The notes under the pieces were generated by a model. The model made no database searches. It was given only the letters and a program-made list of their open reading frames with translations, and had not been told where the DNA came from. A stretch of 64,000 bases of DNA from Tullyiplasma multilocale ATCC 49900 (GTDB taxonomy: Bacteria; Bacillota_I; Bacilli_A; Mycoplasmatales; Mycoplasmataceae), in assembly GCF_000483165.1 (NCBI RefSeq), contig NZ_AXXW01000007.1, positions 1-64,000 on the forward strand, in the 5' to 3' direction. Positions 43,101 through 54,185 of this stretch are shown here, one piece after another; the first letter of the stretch is position 1; each line of letters begins with the position of its first letter. Made by a program: the position numbers and the translations under genes.

Positions 43101-44588
43101 TAAGTCTTTTGTAAATTGTTTTAATGGTTGTTCTGGTTTGATCAAAATGTCGATCGCTTCTCTTGAACCATTTTTATAATCATAAATTACAGCTCCAAAC
43201 TCGATGATTTCATCAAATTCTGGAGATAGCCCTGTAGTTTCTAAATCGTAAATAACTAATTTGGTATCTCTTAAACTTTGACCTTTTGGGTTTTTAACAT
43301 ATCAAAGATCACCTGGTAACATTGTCATTTCTAAACCATAAATCATCTTCAATTTATTATCTTCAGCACGACCTCTATTAGCATTTTTAATCGCAGCATA
43401 TGCATCAGGATAAGCTTGTACATTGTGGTGATCTGTTAAAGCAATAGCATTTCAACCTCATTGATCTGCTCTCTTAACATAATCTCCAACGTTTGAAACG
43501 GCATCCATCGCACTCATTTTTGAGTGAGTATGCAATTCAACACGTTTAATTGGAGCAGTATCTTTTCTTGTTTCAACTGCTTTGTCAAGTTTTTGAAAGT
43601 TGTCGATATAGAAAACTTGTTCCATGTCGTATTGAGAGAAGTTTGTCTTACCTTTAATAGCAATTCAATCACCTTTATTAATGCGTTGTGCACGCATTTC
43701 TTTGGCATTATCTGCTGTAGCTTCTTCTTCTGTTAAATCATCAAATAAGCATGAATTTTCATCTTTTGCAAAGTAGATAGCTTTGATAGATGATTTGTGA
43801 TCAGTTATCCCTAAAGAGTAAATTTTTCTTCCGGCTTTAGAAGTTTTAACATCTTTAGTCAATACCATACCATGAACAACAACATTCTGAGCATCATCAT
43901 CTAAATCTAAAATCGATTCATAAGTTGGGGTATCTAATTTAACCGCAAAACGTTTAAAAGTACTTCCATTACTTTGGTAAGTTGGTTTTGAATCTTGTCC
44001 ACCAAATTGGTTTTGCATTGCTGCAGCTTCAGCTTTTTTAGCAGCAGCAGCTTCTAAATAAGCTTTTTCTTTAGCAGCTCAATATTCATCACTTATTGGA
44101 GTTACTTTAATTTCAAATTTAAGACCTTTAAAACCATATTGTTTTAATTTAGCATCACTATAATCTAATTCTCTTTGTAATTCTTCTTTTTGAGTTTCAG
44201 AATCTACATCGAAAATGATTTTGTTTTCGTCGATATCAAATTTATAAGCGTCTTTTTCAACAAAGTTTCAAGCTCCACCTTTATTTTGACATTTCTCTTT
44301 TTTAATAAATTCTAGATAATCTCAAATAATATCATTTTCTATCATTTGGTGTTTTACATTTACTATCAACTTCATCTTAATGTAGTCATTTTTACTAAAT
44401 TTATCATTAATTTCTTTTAAGATTCTTATTGGTAAAAAGTTAGCTACTCCAATATGGATATAAGCTTTCCCTTTAGTTTGAGAAATAGCAATTTGTTCAA
44501 CTAATTTTGCATTTTCAAAATACCCTAAATCTAGCTCATCTAAGCTAATTTGAAGTCTATCAAAAATATTTTTTATTCTTTGATCCAT
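40125..44588 (-). CDS. polC: DNA polymerase III alpha subunit, PolC type
   Basis: The 1487-residue replicative polymerase runs in order: N-terminal domain, OB domain (about 215-330), PHP ([15 protein letters not shown], about 350), proofreading exonuclease inserted in PHP ([16 protein letters not shown], about 443, and [10 protein letters not shown]), then the polymerase with catalytic [12 protein letters not shown] (about 1000) and [13 protein letters not shown] zinc-binding CAKCKYSN...CPEC module lies before the active site. At least ten TGA codons encode Trp. Downstream of rseP by 10 bp. Confidence 0.98.
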
Positions 44589-44598
44589 GTTATTTCTC

Positions 44599-45837
44599 CT
44601 ATCCTAAAAATAAATCTTTTAATGTGATTATTAAAAATAATCCGATAAATAATATTGCTCCAATTGAATAAGCAATTATTTTATATTTACCACTTAATTC
44701 TTTTCTAACCACAGCTTCAGCTGCATTTTCTAAGAATTTGTATCCATCCAATGGAGGAATGGGCAACATATTTAACATAAATAAGTTAGCCGATATTCCT
44801 GCCACATATAAAAAGAATGTGTCTGGTGCTTTAATCATATTAGCTGTTTGATTGGCCATACCAAGCGGACCTGACAACGCTTTAATATTACCAGTAAACA
44901 ATTGCCCGAATGCCTTAAGTAATGCAATTGTTTGTTCACCAGTTTCTTTTCACCCGTATGCATATGCCTGAGTTGTGTTTTTGAAAATTCTACTTGGTGG
45001 TGTGATTCCTACTGATATTTTATTATTAGCTTTTCAAGATGAAGAATCATTTACCCATTGTGTTGTTTTAAAGTCTTCTGCTTTAAATTTACCCATATGA
45101 GGAACGATTAACTCACGATATGAAAAACGTATATAAATCTTTTCAAAATTATCTTGTTTTTTAAAGATATCTTTGTCAAACGCATTAATAAAATTATAAA
45201 CAATTTTACGGTAATTAGGTGCTCACATTCCCCCATCAGAGATGGTTTCGTCAGTTTGTACCCCACCCTCAATATTTGTAAAAATTATATTCGAAGGTTC
45301 ATCCAAGTAAGCTTCCCAACCTGTAATTACAAAGTTTTGGCTTTCAATTTTAAGTTCAGGTTCATTTTCTTTTATTGCTTTATAGGCAATACTTGTATCA
45401 TCAAATCTTTGCCCATAAAAACTCATATCGTTTGGTTTGGCTAAAGTTGCCATAAAAATAGTTGTTATTAAAAACACAGCAAATAAGAAGTTCATCAATG
45501 GTCCTGCAATAATGAATAGAGCTTTTTTTCAACGCTTTGTGTATTCCATCTTTCTTTCATCAGGAATTAAATCAGCTTCATCTTCACGACCAACCGGTGG
45601 ATCACTTCTATCTGAAGCAATTGAAACAAATCCTCCTAATGGAATAATCCTGATTGAATATCATGTTTCCTTACCTTTGTAAGTAAAGATTCTTGGTCCA
45701 AAACCAACTGAGAACTCATAAACGAAAGCTCCAGTTAATTTAGCAACTAAAAAATGTCCAAATTCATGGAGCATTATTAGGAATAAAATTGCTAAGATAC
45801 CTATAAAAAAGGCACCAACTATTAATCCTGCGCTCAT
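44599..45837 (-). CDS. rseP: Site-2 protease family zinc metalloprotease RseP
   Basis: The 412-residue membrane protease has LIMLHEFGHFLVAKL (HExxH, about residue 24) in the first helix and MLPIPPLDGYKFLE (LDG motif, third zinc ligand) near the C-terminus. The region between carries a diverged, enlarged PDZ-like extracytoplasmic domain. It performs intramembrane cleavage of signal-peptide remnants or anti-sigma-like proteins. The order cdsA-rseP-polC is conserved in Firmicutes (dxr and proS lost here). Confidence 0.94.
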
Positions 45838-45853
45838 GAATGGACACCTCTTT

Positions 45854-46936
45854 CTAGTTCATTGCGAATGTAATAAAGAACATTACAAAGAATACTAACA
45901 TGAATGAATCTAATCTATCTAAAACTCCTCCATGTCCTGGAATTAAGTTTGAATAATCTTTGATTCCAAACATTCTCTTAATTGCACTAAACATTAAGTC
46001 ACCCATTTGACCTAAGATTGAAATTAAAACAGTTAAGATAACATATAAGAAACCTGGAGCTCATGATCCAATGTGGCTTTCCATAGGTTCAAATATTTTG
46101 TAAAATGGAGCATATTCTTTTGAACCATCAACATAGAATAATGTTAATGTAAAGATAATTCCAAGTGCGATAGCAACACTTGAACCAATTATGGCACCTT
46201 CTCAAGTTTTTTTAGGACTGATTTTTGGCGCTAATTTGTTTTTACCAAATTTACGTCCACCTAAGTATGCGAAAGTATCTGTGAAGATAATTGTTGATCA
46301 AATTCAAATAATACTTGTAAATGAATATGTCGGAATGTATTCTGCTAACTCGTTTCCAGTTCCTACGAAATTTTCAGGTTCAACTGATAATGAAATATTT
46401 GAGAAACCTTTCATCGCAAATACAATAACAATTGTAATAGCAAAACTGATGAAAACATTTTTAAATGAAGCATTTTCAGCTCATTTAAATACCCCAAAGA
46501 TGATTACAACTAACGCAAGAATTATTAATAAAGAAACTCATCATGTTGCCATATCAGGAACATCAATTGCTCTATACAAGAAGACTTTACTTAATGTAGT
46601 TCATGTCCCCATTGGCATAATAAATACAAAGATTGCAGCCGCAATTAAAGTTGCGTGATGGTATCAAACCTTGATTCCTAGTACTCTGTTGATTTCAAAG
46701 ATACTCATTCCGATAATTGCTGATGTAATTATAATTGCAATATATCCTGGAATGTCTTTAACGACATCATTTATTTCTCCTCTTAATAATTCTGTATGAA
46801 TTATCGGAAGAGCTAAATAGATAGCCATTAAGATAACCATAACAATAGCTGAATATAATCTAACCTGTAAATCAGTTTTCACTTTTTTAGGCTCCATAGC
46901 TTGATTATCTTTATTTTTAAATAATAATTTACCCAT
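45854..46936 (-). CDS. cdsA: Phosphatidate cytidylyltransferase
   Basis: The 360-residue protein with about eight membrane segments has the CdsA signature near the C-terminus ([33 protein letters not shown]), including the metal-binding Asp residues, and [28 protein letters not shown]. It makes CDP-diacylglycerol for phospholipid synthesis. An N-terminal hydrophilic extension is slightly longer than usual. Start ATG 46936; first gene of cdsA-rseP-polC. Confidence 0.96.
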
Positions 46937-47040
46937 TTTTCCTCCATAAACAATATTAGTATTATTTTATCAATTTTTGGGTCAAAAGTATATTATCTCC
47001 CCTGCTAACTTTGAACTTTAAACTTAAATTATCTAAATAA

Positions 47041-47069
47041 AAAAGTAAACCTTTGACGGTTTACTTTAT
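47041..47069 (-). terminator. Terminator after pepP
   Basis: AAAGTAAACC and GGTTTACTTT arms with TTTGAC loop. Confidence 0.9.
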
Positions 47070-47074
47070 TGTTT

Positions 47075-48154
47075 TTATTTATTGTTGATGAATAATAGTT
47101 CTCTAGGTGAACTTGTTAACATTTTGCTTCCTTCAGTAGTTACAATAACGTCATCTTCAATTCTTACTCCACCCAATCCTGGAACATAGATTCCTGGTTC
47201 AACTGTAATAGTCATGTTTTCAGCTAAAATTGATTGGCTTGTCCCATTTTCATATGGTTCTTCATGAATTTCTACACCAATTCCATGTCCTAATCCATGA
47301 TCGAAGTACCCTTCATATCCAGCTTCAGCAATAAATTTTTCAACTTCTCTATGAATATCTCCAGCATTTTTACCAGCTTTAACTAAAGATAAACCTAAGC
47401 TTTGAGCAGCATAAACTGTATCGTAAATGTTTTGTAATTTAGCATCTAATTCATTTCCTAAAACAAATGTTCTAGTTTGATCTGAACAGTACCCGTTATA
47501 GAAACATCCCATATCTAAAGTGATTAATTCACCCTCAACTAAAACTTTATCAGTTGGAACAGCATGAGGCATACTTCCGTTAATTCCACTAGCAACAATT
47601 GTGTCAAAACTTAATTTGTCAGCTCCGTTTGCAAAGAATCTATCTGAAACAAATCTTGATAGATCTTTTTCAGTAATTCCTGGTTTAACTCAAGCTACAA
47701 CTTCTTCAAAGACAGTGTTTGTAATATCGCAAGCTTTTTGAATTTGAGCCAATTCTCATTCTTCTTTAACCATTCTCATTTTTGAACAGTTAACAGGAAC
47801 TAATGTTTGTTCTGCAAACATTTTATCAAATCCTTGATATTGGTTATAAACAACTCAATCAGATTCGAATCCTAATGTTTTAACTCCATCACGAGCTAAA
47901 ACTTTTTTCATTTCTTCTCAAACGTTTTTACCGAAGTGAATTACTTCTGTAATGTTTTGTAAATCAGTTTTGTTTCTAGCTGCAGTTATATATCTTCCAT
48001 CTAAAAATAGGTATGATCCTTTTTTAGTGATAATTAAATATCCCATTGATGAATGAAATCTTGAATATCAGTAACGATTTTCAGGTGAATATAAGATAAC
48101 AGCATCTGTATTATTTTCTTCTAATAAATTAAGTACTTTTTCATATTTAGTCAT
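47075..48154 (-). CDS. pepP: Xaa-Pro aminopeptidase, M24B family
   Basis: The 359-residue protein has a creatinase-like N-terminal domain (residues 1-125) and the M24 pita-bread domain with all metal ligands: TLDMGCFYNGYCSDQTRT (two Asp), DHGLGHGIGVEIHE (His), TVEPGIYVPG (Glu) and VRIEDDV (Glu). It removes N-terminal residues before proline, useful for peptide scavenging. TGA-Trp at six positions. ATG 48154 follows AGGAGAA. Confidence 0.93.
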
Positions 48155-48211
48155 AATTTTATTCTCCTTTTTACCCTTTGGGTATTATTAGTATTTTATA
48201 ACCAAAAGCAT

Positions 48212-48247
48212 AAAAAAAATAGTCTTTTATTAAGACTATTTTTTTTG
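48212..48247 (-). terminator. Terminator after rpmG
   Basis: AAAAAATAGTCTT and AAGACTATTTTTT arms; includes the rpmG stop codon. Confidence 0.9.
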
Positions 48248-48379
48248 TTTATGAATTTCGTGTTTGTTACAGTTTGAACAGAATTTTGAAACTTCGATTT
48301 TTGGTAATTTTTTATCGTTTTTTCCAATGTAGTTTTCATTTTTACATACTGTACAACGTAAAATATATTTATCGCGCAT
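48236..48379 (-). CDS. rpmG: 50S ribosomal protein L33, zinc-ribbon form
   Basis: The 47-residue protein [20 protein letters not shown] ... [17 protein letters not shown] has paired CxxC motifs, the zinc-binding form of L33. AGAGGTGA precedes ATG 48379; a longer frame starting at 48387 includes an upstream non-start codon and is not used. Confidence 0.95.
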   Translation of the reverse strand: MRDKYILRCTVCKNENYIGKNDKKLPKIEVSKFCSNCNKHEIHKQKK

Positions 48380-48611
48380 ATTAACATTCACCTCTCTAAA
48401 TTCATAATATTACTAGAACATTATGCATATAAGTCTTAAACTTACTTGCTTTTTAATAATATCAATTATCATTCTACTTTTCAACATAAAAAAACTTTTT
48501 TTGTATTAATTATTTATATTAATAATTCTTTATTAGTTCTAATTATAGTAAAATATTATTAATTATTGATTTATAGGTATATTATATCCTATTTAATAAA
48601 TGGAGGTAATT

Positions 48612-49754
48612 ATGAAAAAGTTATTAGCAATCCTTGGAGCTGTTGGTTTAACAGCAACTGCTGGTTTAGCAGTTGTCGCATGTAGTGACAGTTCTGATAA
48701 AGATTTTAAGAAAGTTCAATCATGAATTGAAGACACTAAAGTTCAATACAAAGATGGAAAAGTTACTAAAAAAGGAAGCTCAATGGTTTTATACATTGGT
48801 GCTAAAGATAATAACTCTTCTCTTTCTTTTGAAAGTGCCATTAAAGAATTTGTAGGAGCTGGATCTGATTTACAAACAAACTTAGATGTTTTATCAAAAA
48901 TCACTAACCCAAACGAAGGAACTACTAAAACTACTAAAGCTTGATCTGATATTTATACAGGTTGATCTTCACAGTTAGGTAATCCATCAACACCAAATCA
49001 AGAAATTGCTTGAAATCAAACAAACGAAGTTAAATGAAATAAAGATAAATCTTTATGACAATTATCAGATACTTCTCAAGAAGGTAAATACATCGGTTAT
49101 AACACTGAAGTTGAAGCAATGGATACAAACGTAAACTTCAAAGCTTTAACAATTAAAGAAATTGCTGATTTATTCAAAAGCGGATCAACTAAGTCATTAC
49201 TAAGTGATTACGTTAAAAAAACTGTTGCTCAAACACTTTACACATCAAACCAAGCAAGTGCTGGAGATGTTAAAGCTAAAGAAATAACAGAACAAGTTGA
49301 TGCTATTGTTAATAAATTATCTAGCAAAACAGGACCAATGTTCTTAATCATTAAAAACGGTGTTTTAACTGGAATGGTAAATGGATTTGAAACATTTATG
49401 GAATTCAATAAAAATACAGATAAATCAATTGATGGACAAAAAGGTATTTCAAAAGAAGAAGCAAAAGCTATTAGAGAAGAATCTCTAATTACCCTATTTA
49501 AAAATATTGCCAAAGAATTTAACGGATCAATCGTTGATTCAATCGTTAATGGTCAAAGAATTAACTTAACAGTTAACTCAGATCAAAGCGATAATGAAAC
49601 TGGAACAACTTATAAATGACAAACATGAGATAAAGGTGTTACAAATGATGAAGATGATGCATCAAGTGAAACTCCAAATGAACCAGAAGAAGAAACTGAA
49701 GAAGAATCAACAGATACTTATTCATTCAAAAACATTTCAGATAAATACTTATAA
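48612..49754 (+). CDS. Surface lipoprotein, 380 aa
   Basis: The signal peptide MKKLLAILGAVGLTATAGLAVVACSD ends in a clear lipobox (VVAC, Cys 24). The mature part is soluble, rich in Ser, Thr, Lys and Trp (most from TGA), and ends in an acidic EPEEETEEESTD stretch. It resembles the general lipoprotein families of Mesoplasma/Spiroplasma but no domain is recognised. GGAGGTAATT precedes ATG 48612. Monocistronic: terminator directly follows, and both neighbours are on the other strand. Confidence 0.9.
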
Positions 49755-49760
49755 TAGTTT

Positions 49761-49787
49761 GAATCTCTTCGGAGGTTCTTTTTTTAT
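49761..49787 (+). terminator. Terminator after the lipoprotein
   Basis: GAATCTC TTCG GAGGTTC stem capped by a UUCG tetraloop and followed by seven T residues. Confidence 0.9.
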
Positions 49788-49819
49788 CCCCTCTTTACTA
49801 AAGATAATTTTAGACAAAA

Positions 49820-49843
49820 AAAATCAACCCGAAGGTTGATGTA
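49820..49843 (-). terminator. Terminator of the four-tRNA operon
   Basis: ATCAACC CGAA GGTTGAT stem followed on the minus strand by eight T residues. Confidence 0.9.
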
Positions 49844-49852
49844 ATTTTCGAA

Positions 49853-49941
49853 TGGTCCCCAAGGCCGGACTTGAACCGGCACGGGATATAAAGCCCGCTG
49901 GATTTTAAGTCCAGTGCGTCTACCAGTTCCGCCACTTGGGG
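49853..49941 (-). tRNA. tRNA-Leu (UAA)
   Basis: An 89-nt class II tRNA with long variable arm (CGGGCTTTATATCCCG), acceptor CCCCAAG/CTTGGGG and encoded CCA. The anticodon loop CTTAAAA gives anticodon TAA. Confidence 0.97.
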
Positions 49942-49967
49942 ATAAAAAATCCTAATATAAAAATAAA

Positions 49968-50044
<77 letters not shown>

Positions 50045-50048
50045 TGAT

Positions 50049-50124
50049 TGGTTGGGCTAGCAGGATTCGAACCGGCGCATGAAGGAGTCAAAGTCCTTTG
50101 CCTTACCGCTTGGCTATAGCCCAA
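50049..50124 (-). tRNA. tRNA-Gln (UUG)
   Basis: TTGGGCTATAGCCAAGCGG start, anticodon loop CTTTGAC (anticodon TTG), acceptor TTGGGCT/AGCCCAA, CCA encoded. Four bases separate it from tRNA-Lys. Confidence 0.97.
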
Positions 50125-50130
50125 TAAAAA

Positions 50131-50215
50131 TGGTGGAAGGGGAGGGATTCGAACCCCCGAACCGAAAGGAAGTGGGTTACAGCCACCCGCGTTTAGCCTC
50201 TTCGCTACCCTTCCA
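50131..50215 (-). tRNA. tRNA-Tyr (GUA)
   Basis: An 85-nt class II tRNA: TGGAAGGGTAGCGAAGAGG start, anticodon loop CTGTAAC (anticodon GTA), variable arm CTTCCTTTCGG, CCA encoded. First tRNA of the operon. Confidence 0.97.
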
Positions 50216-50254
50216 TATTAATAATTGTGCTGACTTCAGGATGAACCTTCAAGC

Positions 50255-50342
50255 TGAACCAGTTCAGCTATTCGTCTGCTTTGTTTTTTGTTGTCCCTTT
50301 AAGGACTTTATTATTATACAAAACTTATCCTTAGTTTGTCAA
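50255..50342 (-). promoter_or_regulatory. Promoter and leader of the tRNA operon
   Basis: Minus strand TTGACA (50337-50342), 18 bp, TATAAT (50313-50318): a consensus promoter. The leader forms AGCTGAA CTGG TTCAGCT (50255-50272) before tRNA-Tyr, probably removed during processing. Nothing else is visible in the 230 bp up to plsC. Confidence 0.9.
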
Positions 50343-50438
50343 TCCTTTTTTAGCAATAATTGATAAAAATCAATTACTTTTTAATTATTAAATAAATGGG
50401 CTTAAAAATCAATATGGAATATATAAAAAAATAAAAAA

Positions 50439-50463
50439 AATCGTTGATTAGTCAACGATTTTG
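50439..50463 (-). terminator. Terminator after plsC
   Basis: AAATCGTTGA and TCAACGATTT stem with the plsC stop codon in the loop, followed by a T-run on the minus strand. Confidence 0.88.
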
Positions 50464-51413
50464 AAAAGATCTTTAAATGATTTTTTCTTTTTACCTTTTT
50501 TAGCATTTTTCTCTGCAGCTTTTACTTCACGTTCTAAATCTTTGATGTCTTTCTTAGTTAATTTTTTTAACTCGTATTTCATCTCTTTGTTTTCTCATTC
50601 AGTCATGTTTGCCACTACTTCTTTTCTAACATTTTTAGTTAAATCTTCAGTTTTTAAAGAAATATGTTTAATTGGCATAATTGGTTTACCAAATACCACT
50701 TTAACTTCGACACGTTTAGGTCTGTCTTGGGCAAACACTTGGTGTGAGTTAATAATTGTTACAGGAACAACTGGTGCATTAGCCATTTGAGCTACTTTCA
50801 TTGAAGCTGGTTGGAATTCTCCAATTTCTTGACTTCCACTTCTTGTACCTTCAGGGAAGATAGCTAATGAACGTCTATAGTCAACAACTAAGTCTTTTCC
50901 TTCTTTGAATGCTTCTAATGCACTTCTTGGACTCTTACGGTCTAAAGGAATTGCATCGATTAATCTAACGAAGTTTCCAAAAGTTTTATCTTCTCATAAT
51001 TCTTGTTTAGCAATAAATGCTAAAGGTTGTTGTTTTGAGAAATCATTAATCGCTAATAAGATTAATGGATCAATATTTGATTGGTGGTTAGGAGCTAAGA
51101 TAATTCCTCTATCTAATCAGTTTTCTAAACCTTCAACTTTAATATCAACATTTAATGTATATAACATTTTGTTAACAGCTTTTTTTAATCATTCATATCT
51201 ATACTCTTCTGAATATGTATTTGGATCATTTCTGTTTTTCTTAACAATTTTTTTAGCTTTTCTTTTGATATGTAAAAGTGGAACTCACATGTAAGTCATC
51301 TTTAACGGATCTAAATTGTTTTTCTCTTTATTCTTTTCTCTAGTTTCAACTACTTTATCAGTTGAAACTTCAACTTCTAAATTAGCTTCTTCTTTTATGA
51401 TTGTTTTAGCCAT
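50448..51413 (-). CDS. plsC: 1-acyl-sn-glycerol-3-phosphate acyltransferase
   Basis: The 321-residue protein has the PlsC motifs NHQSNIDPLIL (HxxxxD catalytic motif, about residue 110), DRKSPRSAL, FPEGTRSGSQ and VVPVTIIN. It adds the second acyl chain to make phosphatidic acid. Both ends are extended with Lys-rich stretches (the C-terminus KKGKKKKSFKD). It is downstream of folA (1 bp gap), last in acpS-folA-plsC. Three TGA-Trp. Confidence 0.95.
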
Positions 51414-51414
51414 C

Positions 51415-51897
51415 TTAGTTACCTCTATAATATTCTATGTAAAACTCATCAAAGTCGATTTGTTTTACTTTACTTAATTTATTGTAATTGAAATTACTTA
51501 TATAAACATCACCTTTATAAGGTTTTTTAATAATACTTCTAATTATTTCATCGGTTTTATCAAAGAATAAATCAAATACTTGACTACCTCCAATAACATA
51601 AAGGTATTTATCCGGAACACCTTTATATTCAGCCACTAATTCATCAATAGACTCAACGAATTTAAGATTATCTGTTTCTTGTCCCTGATACTTGCTAGCG
51701 TCTCTTGTAAGGACGTAATTTAGCCTTTTAGGCAGTGCTTTACCATTCATCGATTCAAATGTCTTACTTCCCATTAAAATACTGTGATTTAGGGTTGTTT
51801 GACGGAAATGTGCCATTTCTTCTTTAATAGATCAAGGTAATTGATTATTAGCTCCAATTACCCCTTCTTCAGTTTGTGCTCATACTAGACTAATCAT
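51415..51897 (-). CDS. folA: Dihydrofolate reductase
   Basis: The 160-residue protein has MISLVWAQTEEGVIGANNQLPW (substrate site), ILMGSKTFESM and YVIGGSQVFDLF (NADPH site). It regenerates tetrahydrofolate. Its start overlaps the end of acpS by 8 bp. Confidence 0.96.
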
Positions 51898-52225
51898 TTT
51901 CTCTTACCGCCATTCCTACAGAATAATTATTTTCATGTGAAATAGATATGAATATTTTCCCTAAGTTTTTATTCAGAATTATTGGTGCTTTACCATCATA
52001 TCCAATTTCAATTTCATTAGGTGGAATATACTCATGATCATCTAAAGTTTTGATGATTGCTTCTTTAACAGCTCAACGTCCAGATATAAATCCTAGACGT
52101 GCTTCATCGTTTTGAAAAGTTGAAATCCTTTCAAGTTCTGAGTTAGTTAAAAACTTTTTCAAAAACTTCTCATCAAGATTAATTCTTTGATTCTCAACAA
52201 TATCAATTCCTACTTTTTTAATCAT
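51890..52225 (-). CDS. acpS: Holo-[acyl-carrier-protein] synthase
   Basis: The 111-residue protein has MIKKVGIDIVENQRI with the metal-binding Asp and FISGRWAVKEAIIKTL (GRxAxKEA), then ISISHENNYSVGMAV. It attaches phosphopantetheine to acyl carrier protein. AGGAGGA precedes ATG 52225; first gene of acpS-folA-plsC, so the operon feeds lipid synthesis. Confidence 0.95.
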
Positions 52226-52266
52226 ATTTATTCCTCCTGATTCTATTTTATCATTTATGAGTAATA

Positions 52267-52295
52267 AAAAAGTAATAGATTACTCTATTACTTTT
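52267..52295 (-). terminator. Terminator after comEB
   Basis: AAAGTAATAGA TTAC TCTATTACTTT perfect stem containing the stop codon of the deaminase gene. Confidence 0.9.
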
Positions 52296-52776
52296 GTCCT
52301 GTTACTTGAATGTTAATTTCTAAGTTTGGTAATTGTTCATAGACAACTCCAGCAGCATCCAACATCTTACGAGATGCCACACACTCTTTTGAGTCATGAT
52401 ATTTATCTTCCATGAAATAAATCTTTTTAATACCAGATTGTAAAACAATCTTAGTACATTCATTACATGGGAATAAAGTTACATATAAATCACAATCAGT
52501 TAAGTCAGCTCTCGCACTAACAATTGCATTTAATTCAGCATGAGCTACATAAGGGTATTTTAAATCCCCTCAATCTCCCTCTGCATTATCTCAAGGGAAT
52601 GAGTCATCATCAACCCCACGAGGAAAACCATTATAACCAGTTGAAATAATTTGATTTAATTTATTTACAACAACCGCTCCAACTTGAGTTGAAGGATCTT
52701 TACTTCTCATAGCACTGGCAGTAGCTACGGTCATAAAATAAGGTTTTCATGATAAATAATCTTGTCTTTTCCCCAT
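52288..52776 (-). CDS. comEB: Deoxycytidylate (dCMP) deaminase
   Basis: The 162-residue protein has the zinc deaminase motifs AHAELNAIV (HAE) and [15 protein letters not shown] (PCxxC), and an additional H/C-rich segment as in dCMP deaminases. It supplies dUMP for thymidylate synthesis. It follows the rhomboid-like gene by 1 bp and ends the rluD operon. Confidence 0.94.
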
Positions 52777-52777
52777 A

Positions 52778-54184
52778 TTATTTAACCCCTCATATATTAG
52801 CAACAACTTGACTAGATAAAGTTAAAACTTCACTATATTGATTAACACCATAGTTAATAAATACTTGTCCATTTGATGCCATTTGGAATTTAATGTCTCA
52901 TCCAATATTTTGAACGATTTCATTCATTCCATCAATTTTACCAAACACTTTATTTTGAGCATAGAATTTCAATGCTAATAAAACATCATAATTATAAGCT
53001 GGAATTAAGTGTGGTTTGATAATGAATACTAATGAAGCCACTAAAAGCGCTGCCAACATTAAGAACATTATCATATGAGTTCAATTTCATTTCTTCGGCT
53101 CTGATTTTAAAATACCATAAGCTGCAGATCCGATTGCAAGTGATAATAATGAAATTGCAATTTCCATAGAATTACCTTTTAGTAAAGGAATTAAAATCAG
53201 TAATACAACTGGTCAAATAGCTTTCATTTTTGAAAACTTAGCCGCTGGTGTTTTATCTCCAGCAACATCCATGATTAAAATACCAGAAACTATTCCAAGA
53301 ATTGGCATAATTCCACCAGTTGATACTTTTGGTAACGTTGCTGATGCAAATAGACCAATTAGGATGTAAGCGATGATAAATGCTATTGCAAATTTACCAG
53401 CGCCATATTTTTTCGCATTTAATCTAACTTCAGTTATTTTAGAAGTTGTAAATAAGGCAAATCCGGCAAAAAGTGTAAATAATACACCCATTATCATTCC
53501 ACTATAAGTTGGTGCAAATCCTCATGTAAAGATTCTTCATCATTGACCACCAAGAATTGTTAGTGAGTAATTAGTACCACCAAAGATAATTGTTGATAAA
53601 CCTGCAAAAGAATTAGTTTCAGCTGCAGGAACTACGAATGTTGAAATGATTGTAAACAACAATGGTGTAATAACAAATAAGAATAAAATAAATCAACTTA
53701 CCGTAACTTTATTATGTTTAACACTTGTTACGAAGTTTTTAAAACTTTTGATAGTCTCTTCTGGTGATTGATTTTCATCAAAAGCATTTTCTGCACTGGA
53801 ATCTTTTTTTGTTTCAAACTGAATTAAATCAGCGTTTGCAAAAAATGGTTCCAATGAGGCTTTAACACCTTCGATATCTGTGATAATTCTTATCATTGTT
53901 CCATTATCTTCAAATACTTTTTGTTCTTCATTATTGATAACTAATTTTAAAACCTTAACTTGTTGACGCGAATTAGCTTTAACCTTCTCAACGATATAGT
54001 TTAATTCTGTCTCTTCTAAAGCATCAGAAACTTTATTTGAAATTTTAATAACTTCGATTTCTGATTTAGGTGAATATAAATAGATAACGTCTGAAGAAAC
54101 TTTAGATTTGTAAGTTTTATAGCTTTCATTTTTAGTGAAAAACTTAACTAACCCCTCTTTAATTTCTTTATAAGTAAAATTCAT
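52778..54184 (-). CDS. Rhomboid-like membrane protein lacking catalytic residues, 468 aa
   Basis: About 165 soluble N-terminal residues precede a multispanning region. The region GGQWWRIFTWGFAPTYSG matches the rhomboid L1 segment (GQWWRLFT..F.H). The later VSTGGIMPILGIVSGI corresponds to the GASGAIFGLLG loop, but Thr replaces the catalytic Ser. The HxxxN motif of helix 2 and the catalytic His of helix 6 are not visible. It is probably a non-proteolytic rhomboid relative. ATG 54184 is chosen (AGGAG 9 bp upstream); the upstream TTG is rejected. Five or more TGA-Trp. Confidence 0.75.
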
Positions 54185-54185
54185 T

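Noticed and set aside
43524-43736. Plus-strand frame inside polC
   Set aside because: It is the complement of a clearly conserved polC region; the same holds for the other plus-strand frames inside nusA, infB, cdsA, ribosomal and surface-protein genes.
51890-52225. Frameshift between acpS and folA
   Set aside because: The 8-bp overlap is a normal translational coupling; both proteins are complete.
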